Shown here piece by piece: positions 34,697-43,356 of a stretch of DNA of 64,000 nucleotides. The stretch is taken from positions 1-64,000 of the forward strand of contig NZ_JAGGRI010000004.1 in the NCBI RefSeq assembly GCF_018612875.1, read 5' to 3'. Below the pieces are notes generated by a model. It saw only the letters and a program-made list of their open reading frames with translations. It was not told the DNA's origin and did no database searches. The position numbers and the translations under genes are program-made. The DNA is from Lysobacter sp. ISL-50 (GTDB taxonomy: Bacteria; Pseudomonadota; Gammaproteobacteria; Xanthomonadales; Xanthomonadaceae). How positions within the stretch are numbered: position 1 is the stretch's first letter; every line of letters begins with the position of its first letter.

Positions 34697-35343
34697 CCCT
34701 CGTACTCCTCGAGGACACCAATCTTTCGGACAAACCCTTCGCCCACCCACTGCGGGTGGTAACTTCGCCCCGACATCTGATCCGGATGCAGAAACAGTCC
34801 GCGGGCTTGTCGCTCGTCGGCGAGAGCGTGCGCTGGGAACACCGCCCAGAAGGTCGGGTCCATAATTTCGTGACTGGGAAGCGTCAGCCAGGCGTGCAGG
34901 TTGATGCGCGAGCCCGGCGCAATCCCGGTGCGCAGCATCTGTTCCAGCCCCTCGATGGGGGTGTGGCAGAGCCGATGTCCATCCAAGCACACGTAGCCCA
35001 AGGTGTAGGCCACGCGGACACGCAGCTGCGCCTCCAACAATCCGCGCACCATAGCGATCAATCCGAAGCGCTGAGCAGCGATAACGTCTTCGCGCAGGTC
35101 GCCCAGCCCGTAGTCCAGTAGGCGCTGGGTTGATGCGATGGTTTCGCCGGAAGCGTATCGGAAGGAAATTGGCTCAAAGCGCGGCGGCTGTAGCCCCCAC
35201 TGAATGCTGCGTGCGTAAGCAGCCATGAGCTTGCACTCATAGTTGGCCGCCGCGCGGGCGGCGGGAGCGTCGTACCTAAAAAAACGGCGTAGCCAATTCG
35301 GCAGCTTCCAATGCATATACGCCGGGTTCGGAAGTTGGGACAC
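34690..35343 (-). CDS. Conserved protein of unknown function
   Basis: A 217-residue protein from a GTG start with the ribosome binding site AGGAG six bases upstream. The N-terminal region is basic (N-W-L-R-R-F-F-R-Y); the middle has an L-x-D-Y-G-L-G-D-L-R-E-D-V helix. There is no signal peptide or membrane segment. It heads a three-gene run with the DUF2188-like gene and csrA. I do not recognise the family; its neighbours suggest a mobile-element gene. Confidence 0.65.
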   Translation of the reverse strand: MSQLPNPAYMHWKLPNWLRRFFRYDAPAARAAANYECKLMAAYARSIQWGLQPPRFEPISFRYASGETIASTQRLLDYGLGDLREDVIAAQRFGLIAMVRGLLEAQLRVRVAYTLGYVCLDGHRLCHTPIEGLEQMLRTGIAPGSRINLHAWLTLPSHEIMDPTFWAVFPAHALADERQARGLFLHPDQMSGRSYHPQWVGEGFVRKIGVLEEYEGW

Positions 35344-35356
35344 AAAGCGCTCCTGG

Positions 35357-35374
35357 CCGCCCCTTACGGGGCGG
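35357..35374. terminator. Hairpin between the lipase and the csrA gene run
   Basis: A perfect 7-bp GC stem (35357-35363 with 35368-35374) with loop TTAC. It may end the type IV operon transcript, or form the 5' leader of the 217-residue gene. No strong T-run is present. Confidence 0.4.
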
Positions 35375-35406
35375 TGCGGCTGAGGTCGGGTTGAAGGAAA
35401 AGTCGC

Positions 35407-36744
35407 TTAGACGGTGCGAGCCGATTGGTTTCGGGTCTGCTCTTGGCTTTGCTGATCCTGCGTCAGCGACAGCTGCTGATTGACGGCAGCCAGCTGCTGG
35501 AAGGATTTCTCGACGGGGATCAGGGCCGCGACCTCGGTGTTGACCTGGGCCCGCTTATGCGCAGGATCAGCCAGCTCGCCCTGCACGGCGAAAAGGTCCG
35601 TGCCGGCCGGTGTGCTGCGGCCTGCGACGACATGGTTGATCTGCTCCAGCCCTGCTTGCCGCGAGTTCACCAATAGCGCCGCTGCCGTGCGCTCGGCGGT
35701 CTCGTTGAGCGGAAGCCCTTGTTGGGCGAACTCTCGTTCGATACCGGCGTGGAGGGTGCTATGCATCGAGTGGTTCGGATGATCTGGGTTGCGCGGATCG
35801 ATTGCGCGCTGCTCCGACGCAGGCAGCGCGCCGTGCGCGTCCTTGAAAGGGCTCTCCGGACGCTTCTCGGGAAGGTGTCGCCCGATCTCTTCGGCGATAC
35901 CCATCGGTCCACGGAGGACGGCAGCGCCAATGGAAGCTCCTTCGCGCATTGCCCAGACATCGCCACGGAATTTGTCGATCATCGCTTCGAAACGGTGAGC
36001 GTTGATGCGCGTTTCAGGATCGCGAAGAACTGATGTGTCCCTCGCGCCATCCGAGCCCACATCTCGGAAATTATGAAGACTGTGTGAAAGTGCGCCTGAT
36101 GCAAGAGCCACCGGCAGGTTTCGCTGATCGGTAAGGCGCGTATCATTGTTGGCGTAGCCTGCCACCGACAGCGTGGAGACATCATGTCGATTGGCGTATA
36201 CCCGCACCTCGCCGAAGTGATGGCTGCCGGAGCTCACGAAGTCAGCGGCCATGACGTGGTTGACAACCTGGCGCCCGCCTTCGGGTATGCGCATGTTGAG
36301 ATCGGCCGCGCCGTAGGCGTTGAAGGTTTCACCTTGGAGTCCGAGCTTGGCCGCAGTGATCTGGGCCAAGCATCCGCCTAGTGAATGGCCGGTTACAGTT
36401 ACTGGAACGCCCTGTTGGCGCCCCAGCTCCATGGCTTTCTTGGTGAAGGCGATTGCGTCCGTAGTTTGCGCGTTAGCGCGCTGCGCAACCATTCCTCCGT
36501 CAGCGCTCGCGACATCTTGGACGAACTGGCGGGTAAACTCCGTGCCTCTATGCGCTACTACAATCTCCCTAGTTCCTTCACGTTGGAGGATGAGGCCTTG
36601 GTAGCCAGAACGAGCGTCGGCCTCCGCCAAGACGGTGTACTTGATCCCGTCGATTTCCTTGACGCGCTTACCATCGCTGCCTGGTTTGGGAGGGTCGTAG
36701 GCGGCTTCGCTGAGTTCGGCGTAATGAGCGCTACTGATCGTCAT
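35407..36744 (-). CDS. XVIPCD lipase effector of type IV secretion
   Basis: A 445-residue protein. The N-terminal half is a class-3-type alpha/beta hydrolase with the nucleophile elbow T-G-H-S-L-G-G (Ser121) and a preceding V-V-A-H-R-G-T-E oxyanion segment, so a phospholipase or lipase is expected. The C-terminal part (about 315-430) has D-P-R-N-P-D-H-P-N-H, the helix with R-Q-A-G-L-E-Q-I-N-H-V and F-A-V-Q-G-E-L-x-D-P-A-H-K, then a Gln-rich end. This is the Xanthomonadaceae VirD4-interacting conserved domain of effectors that kill rival bacteria. It lies directly downstream of a lipoprotein gene, the usual immunity partner. Confidence 0.9.
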   Translation of the reverse strand: MTISSAHYAELSEAAYDPPKPGSDGKRVKEIDGIKYTVLAEADARSGYQGLILQREGTREIVVAHRGTEFTRQFVQDVASADGGMVAQRANAQTTDAIAFTKKAMELGRQQGVPVTVTGHSLGGCLAQITAAKLGLQGETFNAYGAADLNMRIPEGGRQVVNHVMAADFVSSGSHHFGEVRVYANRHDVSTLSVAGYANNDTRLTDQRNLPVALASGALSHSLHNFRDVGSDGARDTSVLRDPETRINAHRFEAMIDKFRGDVWAMREGASIGAAVLRGPMGIAEEIGRHLPEKRPESPFKDAHGALPASEQRAIDPRNPDHPNHSMHSTLHAGIEREFAQQGLPLNETAERTAAALLVNSRQAGLEQINHVVAGRSTPAGTDLFAVQGELADPAHKRAQVNTEVAALIPVEKSFQQLAAVNQQLSLTQDQQSQEQTRNQSARTV

Positions 36745-36748
36745 GGCC

Positions 36749-37396
36749 TCAATCCTTGGCAGTTGCAGTTAACGTGATAGTGAAAGAGTTAGCAGGGTCA
36801 AATCGGCCAACGGATCGCAAGACATCCTCGGTCAGGCCGGACTCGCTTGTGGGATACATGGTGGAGTCAAGTCGCTTTGGAGGATCGAAATAGGGTTTCC
36901 GGGGGAGGTAGAGGACAACCGGCTTCCCGCTTTTCAACTCGGCTTCATTCAAGGACGCTCCGAATCCTAGAAAGTCAGGGTTGGCCGATCTTGCTATCGT
37001 GATTCCTGCACTTTGAACGAGCCAAGTGCAAGTTCCCTTCCCGAAGTAATCCTTGGAAACCATTCCATCTAAATACACGTCGAACGTGTACTCAGAGGGA
37101 GATACCACGTTGACCTTCGACTTGGTGCTTGCAGTATCCGGGGTGGGGAAGACTCCCGTAAACGGCTCGGCATCTGGCATGCATCCTTTTGTCGGGCCGA
37201 CTTCATATGTGACGCTTGCAGAAATAACGCTAAACGCCCCGGGCGCTCCGTTGATCTTCGCACTCACGACGTATCTTTGTCGTGGGTCTCCGTTGATTTC
37301 GTACTTTGGTTCCCGGACGGCATTGGAGCAGCTACTTAGCAGCGCAGCTATCGCGGCAACCAAGATGGCCAAGTGTGGGTTAGGCTTCATCATCAA
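36749..37396 (-). CDS. Lipoprotein, probable immunity to the XVIPCD lipase
   Basis: A 215-residue protein with a lipoprotein signal peptide and lipobox L-L-S-S-C (about residues 19-23). The mature part is beta-rich with two Cys. Effectors of this secretion type are usually encoded with an outer-membrane lipoprotein that blocks them in the periplasm, and here the gene ends four bases before the lipase start. Its ATG overlaps the stop of the upstream membrane-protein gene. Confidence 0.8.
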   Translation of the reverse strand: MMMKPNPHLAILVAAIAALLSSCSNAVREPKYEINGDPRQRYVVSAKINGAPGAFSVISASVTYEVGPTKGCMPDAEPFTGVFPTPDTASTKSKVNVVSPSEYTFDVYLDGMVSKDYFGKGTCTWLVQSAGITIARSANPDFLGFGASLNEAELKSGKPVVLYLPRKPYFDPPKRLDSTMYPTSESGLTEDVLRSVGRFDPANSFTITLTATAKD

Positions 37397-37893
37397 AGCT
37401 CGATTTTTCGGATTGGCGGCACGCTGCGTAGTTCTTGAATTTCAGATCGCAGTGCCTTATGGGAGTGCAGAAAAGCAAGTGAGTAAGCGGCAGACATTCC
37501 AATAAGGACGGAGTAGGCTGCCAGAGTTATCGGAAACAAGTACTTCACATTCAGAACCATCGCCCACACCAGCTGAAGTCCGAAAATAACCCACGCCATG
37601 ACCGGGCCGAGCACTAACCCTCTGGCGCGCCGCCTAACAGGGGCTACAGCCGGAACATTGTTGCTCTGCCATCTGCCGGCCAGATGCTGATAGAGCGAAA
37701 TAGTCAGGGTGGTTCGCAACCAAGCGAACCACGCATGGCAGCACGCCGAACCGATAGCGAGAGTCCAGGCGATGGATGAAAGGACATCTGCTTGCAACCT
37801 CATAGCCAGCGCAGTGACCCCGAGCGAAACGAACATCGAAGTCGGCGCAATTACGGCGACCGTATCGGCCAACTTCGCGTGGCCGAACGTCAT
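37393..37893 (-). CDS. Inner-membrane protein of the type IV gene cluster
   Basis: A 166-residue protein from ATG 37893 (M-T-F-G-H-A-K); the longer in-frame ORF reaches 38022 and the true start is uncertain. Four hydrophobic segments are visible (about residues 14-33, 36-58, 92-112 and 118-142). It ends with an overlap to the lipoprotein gene, so the two are likely cotranslated. There is no recognised family. A second immunity factor or a secretion accessory protein are both possible. Confidence 0.6.
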   Translation of the reverse strand: MTFGHAKLADTVAVIAPTSMFVSLGVTALAMRLQADVLSSIAWTLAIGSACCHAWFAWLRTTLTISLYQHLAGRWQSNNVPAVAPVRRRARGLVLGPVMAWVIFGLQLVWAMVLNVKYLFPITLAAYSVLIGMSAAYSLAFLHSHKALRSEIQELRSVPPIRKIEL

Positions 37894-37994
37894 TCCCTTG
37901 TAGTTCGTCACGGTGTTGAGTCTCTCAAGAAGGTTCTGGTAGCAAGGGCAATGTCCATTGCTGTAGTCGGTAACTAGTTGTAAGGAAAATATAG

Positions 37995-38486
37995 TCAGCG
38001 AATGCGGACAGGAAGGCTGCATGCCTTGTAGTAGATATGGCAGTCAGTGTCGCCTCTCCTCTCGCATGCCTCCATCCCGATCTGCGTCGCCCGTTCGATC
38101 GATGGCGCCCGAGAATTGTTTATCGCCGTGCTTCCCTGAATCGTTACGACGCACTGGTTAGTGTACGCAAGCTCAACTTTGCAGTTGACTCCACCACGAG
38201 AGGCGCACTCGGCGACTGCATCCTTTTGCGCCGTTCGTTTGTTCTCACGATTTGCTACTGCACCGAGCACTCCGCTGTTTTTGTCTTGCGCAATTGCTCC
38301 CCAACGTGACGCCCACTTGGGGCCGGTCGGCGTGGCTTGCCCACCTGAGCTTGGAATTGGTCCGCAGGACTGCGTGTTGGTGCCTTGATAGGGGATCATT
38401 CCAGGCGGGCAGCCGCCTTCCGCGTGCGCAGCGCCATCGGCGACAAGGAGGATTCCGGCGATTACTATGACGGCCTTGATATTCAT
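37995..38486 (-). CDS. DUF4189-domain secreted protein
   Basis: A 163-residue protein with a signal peptide (to A-H-A, residue 22), then a Pro/Gly-rich linker and the DUF4189 pattern W-G-A-I-A-Q-D-K-x-x-G-V-L-G, A-x-x-E-C-A-S-R-G-G-x-x-C and Y-x-N-Q-C-V. Cys-rich proteins of this family lie beside virB6 in Xanthomonadaceae; their role is not established. The ATG overlaps the virB6 stop (ATGA). Confidence 0.8.
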   Translation of the reverse strand: MNIKAVIVIAGILLVADGAAHAEGGCPPGMIPYQGTNTQSCGPIPSSGGQATPTGPKWASRWGAIAQDKNSGVLGAVANRENKRTAQKDAVAECASRGGVNCKVELAYTNQCVVTIQGSTAINNSRAPSIERATQIGMEACERRGDTDCHIYYKACSLPVRIR

Positions 38487-39607
38487 TTCTTCTTGATCTC
38501 GTTCGGGTCGGGCGTTTCGGATGATGTCCCAGCGGTATATCGAGACCCTGAATCGTAGCTTCTGCCTGTGGCCTGCGGGCTCTGGGAGGACGATTCGCTT
38601 CTTGTCGTCGGCGGGCTGTAGGAACCGGGCGGTTGGCCCTGTGGTCCTGGCTGACTCTGATTACCGCTGCCGAACGCGGAGAAGTGCATGAAGTTTCCGA
38701 CCTGCCCTTGGAAAAAGTGCGCGGCGACGGGGGGCACGGAAATGATAAGCATTGTAAGTATCAGGCCCATACCGCCCTGCTCCATGGCTTGACCGGAAAT
38801 GCCTCCAGCGCTCGCACCTGAGATGTTGGTCAACTTTATGAGCCATGTGGCAGCCGAGATCCGTACCATCAGGTCGAGAATCAGACCTGAAATGAAGCTC
38901 AACATCCCCATCGTAAAAAGTGCGCCAAGGCCGTACTGAAGCCAGCGGTGGAACATGGCCTTGGTCGCATCGAACGCCAAGGCGAAGATGAACAATGGTC
39001 CGAAGCCCACCCACATTGCGACAACGATCTTCATTAGAAGAAGCATGACACCCGCCGCAATGGCCGGGCCGGCGGTTCCCAGCCCTGCGAGGAGCTTCGC
39101 TGTGCGCTTTTCCTCAAGTAGCTCCGGGTTTCCATCGAGTACCTGAACTCCATCGATCGCCGTCATGGCAATCTGCAAGTAGGCCAAGTTCTGGTCGATG
39201 GCATCGGCTGTGGTTTGGCCCTTGTTCCCAGTGACGAGTTCATGGACGGCCTCGTCCATGTCGTGTGTCAGGAACGTGTGCAGCTTGATACCGCCAACTC
39301 CCATTGATGGCGCGATACCGACGCATAGTGCGATCTTTAAGCCATCGACCACCAGCTTCATGAGCGGGTCGCGCAGCTGTCCGGTCAGGATTCGATAGCC
39401 CTGGACGAGTACCCATAACGTCACGACAGAGATGCCGACGCCGGCAACGAACTTCATCATGCGGCCCATAAGCGCCAAGCCGAAGTCGCCGATCCGCGAG
39501 GTCAGGTACGTGTTGATGAGGCGAAAGCCCATGTAGTCCCCAATCCCCGTACCGGCGGAAGGGGAAAGCCAATCCATTAAATTGGAAGTGATGCTTAACA
39601 GATCCAT
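38483..39607 (-). CDS. virB6: VirB6 inner-membrane channel protein
   Basis: A 374-residue polytopic membrane protein with at least six hydrophobic segments, the TrbL/VirB6 pattern (W-V-L-V-Q-G-Y-R-I-L-T-G, then W-V-G-F-G-P-L-F-I-F-A-L-A-F-D-A-T-K, G-G-M-G-L-I-L-T-M-L-I) and a hydrophilic Ser/Gly/Gln-rich C-terminal tail of about 70 residues. It forms part of the inner-membrane complex of type IV secretion. Together with virB5 it is an isolated pair: virB1-4 and virB7-11 are not in the window. Confidence 0.9.
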   Translation of the reverse strand: MDLLSITSNLMDWLSPSAGTGIGDYMGFRLINTYLTSRIGDFGLALMGRMMKFVAGVGISVVTLWVLVQGYRILTGQLRDPLMKLVVDGLKIALCVGIAPSMGVGGIKLHTFLTHDMDEAVHELVTGNKGQTTADAIDQNLAYLQIAMTAIDGVQVLDGNPELLEEKRTAKLLAGLGTAGPAIAAGVMLLLMKIVVAMWVGFGPLFIFALAFDATKAMFHRWLQYGLGALFTMGMLSFISGLILDLMVRISAATWLIKLTNISGASAGGISGQAMEQGGMGLILTMLIISVPPVAAHFFQGQVGNFMHFSAFGSGNQSQPGPQGQPPGSYSPPTTRSESSSQSPQATGRSYDSGSRYTAGTSSETPDPNEIKKK

Positions 39608-39634
39608 TGCGTGTCTACCGAGCAGGGAGGGATG

Positions 39635-40393
39635 TCAGTGGCCGAATACCGAGTTCAGCGAACTGCTCGGGATGAATCCGTCGCCGCCGCTCTTCTTGCC
39701 TTGCAGAGCACGCTTAGCCAAGCGGGCGTGGTCTGCCTTTAAGGCTGCGATGTAGTCGTCATAGGCCTTCATACGAGCTTGCCAGTAGTCGAGATCGAGC
39801 TGGTTACGTGCGACGAAGCGCTGGGCCTCGTTATCGTTGGCGGCCAAAGCCCCTTGACTGCCGCTGATGCCGTCGCGTTGCTGCTCGATTTGCGCGAACT
39901 CCGTGCTGCGCTGAAGCAGTGTCTTGAGCATGGTCGCCGAGTCGTTGTACCTGCGATTCTCGGCATAGACCATTCGCTGACAGATGGCCAACTGCTCGTT
40001 CACTACATTGCCGTCGAGTTGCGGTGCCATCTGCTTGAATGCACCTATCAACTGATCCTTGATGCCGCGCCCCGGCCCTGCGCAGGTGTCGTCCATACCG
40101 TAGTCGAGCGGCCGCAGCGCGAAGCTGTCTTCCTTCTGCGCTTGCCCGAAATTGAGACGTTGCAGCTTGATCAACTGCTGTTGGTAGTGCTCGGCCGTGG
40201 ACTTCCACCGTTCCGCGTTCTTTCCGTACTCGACGGCGCTCTTGCTGACCTGCTCCATGTTCGCCATGAAGTTGGTCGGGTCCTTGGTGATCATCTGGGC
40301 GCTTGCGGTGTTGCCCCAAAGGCCGGCCACCAACATGATCGAGATTGCAGCCCCCCTGGCGGAGCCATGGATCACTCTGCTGCGATGTTTCAT
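39635..40393 (-). CDS. virB5: VirB5-like pilus-tip protein
   Basis: A 252-residue protein from ATG 40393 with a signal peptide (to A-S-A-Q, about residue 33) and a long helical body beginning M-I-T-K-D-P-T-N-F-M-A-N-M-E-Q, as in VirB5-type minor pilins. The longer in-frame ORF has an upstream extension that shadows the previous gene and lacks a signal. It is followed after 27 bases by virB6, the usual gene order. Confidence 0.8.
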   Translation of the reverse strand: MKHRSRVIHGSARGAAISIMLVAGLWGNTASAQMITKDPTNFMANMEQVSKSAVEYGKNAERWKSTAEHYQQQLIKLQRLNFGQAQKEDSFALRPLDYGMDDTCAGPGRGIKDQLIGAFKQMAPQLDGNVVNEQLAICQRMVYAENRRYNDSATMLKTLLQRSTEFAQIEQQRDGISGSQGALAANDNEAQRFVARNQLDLDYWQARMKAYDDYIAALKADHARLAKRALQGKKSGGDGFIPSSSLNSVFGH

Positions 40394-40430
40394 ACTGACT
40401 CCTTGTCGTATTGAAGATACTGCAAACGAA

Positions 40431-41069
40431 CTACAATGATTTCTTGCGCAAGGTTGTAGGTAGCGGGCCACGGAACTCAAGTGCGCAGGCGAACGATTCG
40501 GCAGCGCCGCCGAACGCCTTGTCGAGAAACATGCGGCGTATCCCTCGGCGCGGGCCTTTCGTAATTCGAACTCGCCAGCCTCCAACCGATCCGCTGCTCG
40601 GCAGGCGCGATATCCAGAGCAGATTGTCGGCGTGCTCGGTCTGAAGTTCGACCGCGACGACTTCTTCAAGAATGGGATCGAGGTGTATGACTGCGGCCCT
40701 GGCCGGAGGCCACGCCTCATCGACCTCCGGGCTGGCTTGAGTCGGAGCCGCTTGAGGGGCTTGTTCCTCGCGCGTGGCTTGCTCCGCTGCCGCCTTTTGC
40801 TTTTTTCGCTCGGCCACCGCCAGCGCCATCGCCGTGCCCGCACCGCCGTGATCGACAATGAGGAACGTCCTCGCTAGCCAATCCTCGGTCGGCAGCTCGG
40901 TCATGGCGCAGTACCCAACCACGCTGCCTCGCTGGTGAACTGCCGTGACGCCGTCATAAGCCGTGACCCGGTGATCCTGAATCAACTCAACCTTGGCAGA
41001 CGTATCCTGCGCGCTGACCTCGAGGACAGCTCGGATATGGTTAGTGTGCTTTCTCGGCATATTTAACAT
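40431..41069 (-). CDS. Unknown protein at the head of the virB5-virB6 operon
   Basis: A 212-residue protein with no signal peptide or membrane segment. A charged, Ala/Gln/Pro-rich linker (about residues 85-115) separates two folded halves. Either Met1 or Met4 (M-P-R-K-H-T-N) could be the start. It lies 37 bases upstream of virB5 and so probably belongs to the same transcript. I do not recognise it. A regulatory or effector-recruitment role is possible, but unsupported. Confidence 0.6.
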   Translation of the reverse strand: MLNMPRKHTNHIRAVLEVSAQDTSAKVELIQDHRVTAYDGVTAVHQRGSVVGYCAMTELPTEDWLARTFLIVDHGGAGTAMALAVAERKKQKAAAEQATREEQAPQAAPTQASPEVDEAWPPARAAVIHLDPILEEVVAVELQTEHADNLLWISRLPSSGSVGGWRVRITKGPRRGIRRMFLDKAFGGAAESFACALEFRGPLPTTLRKKSL

Positions 41070-41342
41070 TCCTTGTTCACCGATACGCCTGCGATCTCGC
41101 AGCGCGTGTACCTGACGGTGCGTTGATACCTCCCTCTCGGGTGGAACGCAAGCGTGACATGCGCGAATTTCGAAAGATGTAGGGAAAGTCTTATTTTCTT
41201 GTCACCCATTTGGGCGACACGTTCCCCCATATGGGTGACAAACTGATGAGGTGTTTTGCAGATTTGAAATGATTGACTTGAATGCTCTAGCACTCCTTTG
41301 GCTAAGTCGCGTCCCCAAGGACGACATTGGCCAGGACGCGCT

Positions 41343-41981
41343 GTGATTCGAGTTTTCATTGTGGATGACCACGAGCTTGTCCGCGTTGGGCTGCGAAGCC
41401 TGCTTGGGGATCAACCTGACATCACGGTGGTCGGCGAGGCGAGTAGCGCTGTTGCGGCCATCGAGAGTATCCCGCCGCTCAATCCCGATGTGGTGCTCTG
41501 CGATTACCATCTGCCGGATGGAACGGGATTGTCGATTATTAATGCACTTTTGGACGCCGACTCAGGGCTGAAGATTCTCGTGGTGTCCATGGTCGAAGAT
41601 CCAGAAATTCCGAGACGCCTGCTGGCTGCTGGAGCTATGGGATTCGTCAGCAAGGAGAGTGGCGCGACGGTGGTGCGCGCGGTTCGCCGTGTGGCCGCGG
41701 GGCAGCGCTTCGTGGAGTTCATCGGATCTCTCGAACAGGTGCGGGAATGGGAATCGCCGTCGAGTCCGCTAGGCCCGCTCAGTCCTCGGGAGGTGGACGT
41801 GCTCCGCCTGTTACTGTCTGGCCACTCTTACAAAAGCATTTCGATGCACCTTGGGATCAAGGTCAACTCGGTGAAGACACACCGGAGCCGCGCATTTGAG
41901 AAGCTGGGCATCAGGAGCCGCATCGAACTCCTTCAATGGGCTCGATCGGTAGGTTGGGCGGGTGTAACGGACGAATCCTGA
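41343..41981 (+). CDS. NarL/FixJ-family response regulator (GacA/UvrY-like)
   Basis: A 212-residue protein from GTG 41343. The receiver domain has the acidic pair D8-D9, the phosphoacceptor Asp54 (L-C-D-Y-H-L-P) and the conserved Lys near 103 (F-V-S-K-E-S). A LuxR-type helix-turn-helix follows (L-S-P-R-E-V-D-V-L-R-L-L-L-S-G and V-N-S-V-K-T-H). It is close in pattern to UvrY/GacA, which control CsrA-sequestering small RNAs. No sensor kinase is nearby. It is transcribed away from the type IV operon and may control it. Confidence 0.9.
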   Translation: MIRVFIVDDHELVRVGLRSLLGDQPDITVVGEASSAVAAIESIPPLNPDVVLCDYHLPDGTGLSIINALLDADSGLKILVVSMVEDPEIPRRLLAAGAMGFVSKESGATVVRAVRRVAAGQRFVEFIGSLEQVREWESPSSPLGPLSPREVDVLRLLLSGHSYKSISMHLGIKVNSVKTHRSRAFEKLGIRSRIELLQWARSVGWAGVTDES

Positions 41982-42406
41982 CAGTCCCTCAACCTGAACA
42001 AGCCGCCTCCCCTTTCCAGACTGGCTAGCGCGTCGTCGTCAGAATCAAGTCGGGCTAATCGGGCACGGGATGGACATCTCCACATTCCGCACGCCACGAT
42101 TCTGCTCAACCCCGCGCGCTGCTCGCCGCGCGACGCCCACCAGTCTGGAGCGCTTTTCCGACCCGCAGTGATCGAATTGCAACCGGCATCACGGGCGTTA
42201 CGCGGCTCAATCAACGGTGTCATGTTCGGCGAAAGATGAAAATCCGCATCACGGGATGGGGACGCCGGAAGCTGAAGCGGAGTGGCTTCCGACTCCAGAG
42301 GCTTCATTCCCGGTTCCAGCGTAGGGGCGTGTAAAGCAGGGGCCTCGCAGGAAGTAACGTTGCCGCCGTTCCGGCGCGGCGGTCCGATTCCATCAAGGAG
42401 GCCATC
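41982..42406. other. Intergenic region without a supported gene
   Basis: 425 bases between the response regulator and the secreted protein gene. The long minus-strand ORF here shows no family pattern and runs into the regulator gene. A strong ribosome binding site (AAGGAGG) is present just before 42407. Confidence 0.5.
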
Positions 42407-43027
42407 ATGTTCAACACTTCGAAACTATTTCTCTTGGCGCTGGCGCTGATTCCTGTTTCTCCGGCTTTGGCTCAGGCAGATGCTGCTTTACCCGGCAACG
42501 TATATTTCGCCAGGGAGGAAAAGTCTCTGACGATTCCGATCACCTACGGGTGGACGACGCCGCCTCAGCGCAAGGTGATCTACAGTCTGGGACCGCTGAA
42601 CTATTACCACTCGACGCAGACGCGCTCTTTGGTCGAAGAAGTGCGCATGCAAGTGGGCCTGACGAAGCGCTGCCCGGGCACGGTGCGCTTGGGTTACTAC
42701 GTCGTGCGTGCGTTCAGTCCGACCGGCACGGAAGGGACGTTCGTCACGCGTTATACCGTGGTGGATCTGCCGCAACGGCCTACTGAGGGCGCACAGCTTC
42801 CGCTGGAGCCGGATGAGGCGATAAACCATTCGATCCAACAGCAGGGGCTGCATCCGCTGGGCATCGGCGACTCGACACTAACCAAGGTGTACTACAACGT
42901 GGTCGTGTTCGCGAATACCTACGACGACAGCTGCCTCGGACAGACGCTGCAGGTGAAGGGCAACGACTCGCACGACTATCACGGCGAGTTGTCGATGCAT
43001 ATCTCGTACGGGAACAATCTGCGCTGA
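42407..43027 (+). CDS. Secreted protein of unknown function
   Basis: A 206-residue protein with a clear signal peptide (residues 1-23, ending A-L-A-Q), a strong AAGGAGG ribosome binding site and a mature beta-rich region with two Cys (K-R-C-P-G and D-D-S-C-L). No catalytic motif is seen. It is followed by a strong terminator-like hairpin, so it is a single-gene unit. The family is not recognised. Confidence 0.75.
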   Translation: MFNTSKLFLLALALIPVSPALAQADAALPGNVYFAREEKSLTIPITYGWTTPPQRKVIYSLGPLNYYHSTQTRSLVEEVRMQVGLTKRCPGTVRLGYYVVRAFSPTGTEGTFVTRYTVVDLPQRPTEGAQLPLEPDEAINHSIQQQGLHPLGIGDSTLTKVYYNVVVFANTYDDSCLGQTLQVKGNDSHDYHGELSMHISYGNNLR

Positions 43028-43039
43028 TGTTATTGGACG

Positions 43040-43076
43040 GACACGGGCCTCGAATTGTTTCGAAGCCCGTGTCTTT
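43040..43076 (+). terminator. Terminator-like hairpin
   Basis: A 15-bp stem with one mismatch (43040-43054 with 43059-43073), then TTT. It lies 12 bases after the stop of the secreted-protein gene. Confidence 0.75.
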
Positions 43077-43129
43077 GGGTGTTGCCGGGCGATCTGCATG
43101 TCGAAGCTGAACGGAGCTATTTCGATTGA

Positions 43130-43240
43130 TCGGGGCGCCTATCGCTCATCGAGAACGGCAGGGCGGCTGTAACGATAATGACGCTGTACAAGCTCGCCTT
43201 CGCGCTTGATTACGAGGTGAGCCAGCTTCTTCCTAATCGG
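43130..43240 (+). pseudogene. Remnant of an XRE-type regulator
   Basis: The + frame encodes S-L-I-E-N-G-R-A-A-V-T-I-M-T-L-Y-K-L-A followed by A-L-D-Y-E-V-S-Q-L-L-P. This is the second half of an HTH_3/XRE DNA-binding domain (I-E-N-G-R then L-x-x-L-A-x-A-L-x-V). A stop codon at 43127-43129 cuts the upstream half, which is missing. Confidence 0.6.
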
Positions 43241-43306
43241 GATGAGGCTTATCAGGCTGAGCGCGGTGCCCTATTGACGCCTGGAGTTCTGAACGTAGCT
43301 ATTGGC

Positions 43307-43337
43307 AAAAAAAACGCGCTGCGGGGCTTTTTTTTTT
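43307..43337. terminator. Bidirectional A/T-run hairpin
   Basis: Eight A followed by a short GC stem and ten T (43328-43337). It separates the XRE remnant from the convergent 68-residue ORF and could stop transcripts of both. Confidence 0.65.
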
Positions 43338-43356
43338 GGGCAAGGCGGGTTCGGCC

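Noticed and set aside
41933-42307. 124-codon minus-strand ORF
   Set aside because: Runs into the response-regulator gene and has no family pattern or ribosome binding site.
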